Source: Clostridia bacterium
Lineage (GTDB): Bacteria; Bacillota; Clostridia; Christensenellales; CAG-917
Reading direction: 5' to 3'
Length of the DNA stretch: 64,000 nucleotides
NCBI GenBank assembly: GCA_017618055.1
Contig: JAFZVB010000014.1
Coordinates: forward strand, 135,663 to 199,662
Of this stretch, positions 63,230 to 64,000 are shown one piece after another. Made by a program: the position numbers and the translations under genes. Each line of letters opens with the position of its first letter. The first letter of the stretch is position 1. The notes under the pieces were generated by a model. The model worked only from the letters and a program-made list of their open reading frames with translations, did not search any database and was not told where the DNA came from.

Positions 63230-64000
63230 TTATTCTTCGTTTTCTACCGAATAAATATCTAAAGAAGATGTGAGTCTCTTTCTCATTAAATCACATCCTA
63301 ATTTGTGGCACTTATTTAAAGAACCAGCATAATGTAAGGAATTGGCTGCACAACCACCAGAGCAATAATACTTTGCAATACAGGTTGAACAATCATCTTT
63401 TGTATAAACATTAACATCAAAGAACTTCTTTTGGATGTCTGGATTAAATGTTCCATCCATTACACTACCCATTAAATATTCTTTGTCTGTTACGAATTGG
63501 TGGCAAGGATAAATATCTCCAACTGGGGTTACTGCAACATATTCACTTCCAGCACCACATCCTCTTAATCTCTTTAAGACACAAGGACCAGTTTTGAGAT
63601 CTATCATATAGTGGAAGAAATTGAACCACTTATCCCCCTTTCTACGTATGACGTACTCCCTAGAAAGCTTGTCATATTCGTCATAAATTCTTGGGATATC
63701 TTTTTCTGTTATTGCAAGTGGATCACTCTCATCCAAAACTACAGGTTCAACGGAGATTTGATCAAAACCTTTATCGTTAAGATAAAGAACATCTTCAGCA
63801 AAGTCTAAATTATTGGCTGTGAATGTGCCTCTAATATAGTACTTTTTATCTCCTCTAATCTTTCTAAATTCAATTGCATTTTTAAGGGTTATTGCTTGGG
63901 ATCCTGAACCATTTGGAGTGACTCTTAATTTATCATGAATCTCTTGTCTTCCATCTATAGAAATAACAACGTTTTCCATATTGTCATTAAGCCACTCTCT
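63230..64000 (-). CDS. scfB: SCIFF-peptide radical SAM/SPASM maturase, C-terminal part
   Basis: The frame is open through base 64000 (REWLNDN precedes the first in-window ATG), so the N-terminal half with the CxxxCxxC motif is outside. Visible is the radical SAM barrel end (VVISIDGRQEIHDKLRVTPN) and a SPASM domain rich in cysteine: LRGCGAGSEYVAVTPVGDIY, PCHQF, DDCSTCIAKYYCSGGCAANS and KCHKLGC. The SPASM arrangement and the position beside secDF match the clostridial SCIFF (six cysteines in forty-five residues) thioether maturase. Its small precursor gene, scfA, would lie outside the window. Confidence 0.85.
   Translation of the reverse strand, partial: REWLNDNMENVVISIDGRQEIHDKLRVTPNGSGSQAITLKNAIEFRKIRGDKKYYIRGTFTANNLDFAEDVLYLNDKGFDQISVEPVVLDESDPLAITEKDIPRIYDEYDKLSREYVIRRKGDKWFNFFHYMIDLKTGPCVLKRLRGCGAGSEYVAVTPVGDIYPCHQFVTDKEYLMGSVMDGTFNPDIQKKFFDVNVYTKDDCSTCIAKYYCSGGCAANSLHYAGSLNKCHKLGCDLMRKRLTSSLDIYSVENEE

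Noticed and set aside
1-64000. CRISPR array
   Set aside because: No series of regularly spaced identical repeats was found anywhere; the only exact longer repeat is the two-copy 32-mer at the DUF1016 gene.

Overview
The window looks like a chromosome segment of an AT-rich, low-GC Gram-positive anaerobe, most likely an uncultured member of the Clostridia (Bacillota). Pointers are RNase Y, a SpoIIIE/FtsK translocase, HemZ, HslUV next to topA, NfnAB electron bifurcation, an Asp23/Gls24 protein, and at the right edge a SCIFF-type radical SAM maturase beside secDF. Almost every gene lies on the minus strand. The sequence alone does not fix a genus.

Layout. 1-264 is the 3' end of an HTH (HigA-like) gene. 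270-12053 is a housekeeping run read leftwards: topA, hslV, hslU, hisS, rseC-like, trxA, glyA, nth, nfnA, nfnB, obgE. 12266-28753 is an accessory/surface region. Its core is a four-gene unit behind a perfect consensus promoter: ER-type signal peptidase, membrane-anchored McrB-like AAA+ ATPase, 991-residue DUF2357 (McrC-side) protein with a repeat tail and no visible nuclease, and a second ER-type signal peptidase. On each side lies an SMC-like ATPase plus TOPRIM-like gene pair (12266-14583 and 21916-23788), resembling OLD/RloAB/AbiL/PARIS-type defence modules. Further right are a SipW-cognate secreted protein with an inverted partial copy of its 5' end, a single-pass membrane protein, and a degenerate EAL-domain protein with an aromatic/glycine repeat tail. 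Two tRNA genes (Cys, Leu) close this region.

29262-38972 returns to housekeeping and signalling genes: ispA, xseBA, nusB, Asp23, efp, M24 peptidase, rny, a GGDEF protein, SPFH and NfeD. A roughly 900-base stretch (32304-33205) holds only a possible broken mini-gene and a Z-DNA-like tract. 39121-40155 is a solitary DUF1016/YhcG nuclease. 40258-50273 carries recA with a tiny upstream gene, a short cinA, pgsA, rimO, ftsK, a dUTPase-like gene, an M16 peptidase and an autoregulated-looking XRE gene. 50467-64000 holds pnp, rpsO, a zeta-toxin/RHH antitoxin pair, hemZ, an MBL hydrolase, relA, recJ, secF, secD and the C-terminal half of the SCIFF maturase.

The most promising undescribed system is the 14.8-28.8 kb surface/secretion locus. 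A McrBC-derived ATPase pair appears to have lost its nuclease, gained a membrane anchor, and been placed between two signal peptidases of the kind that process SipW-type secreted proteins. A candidate substrate is encoded next door. All functions here are inferred from reading translated sequence; no database search was run.
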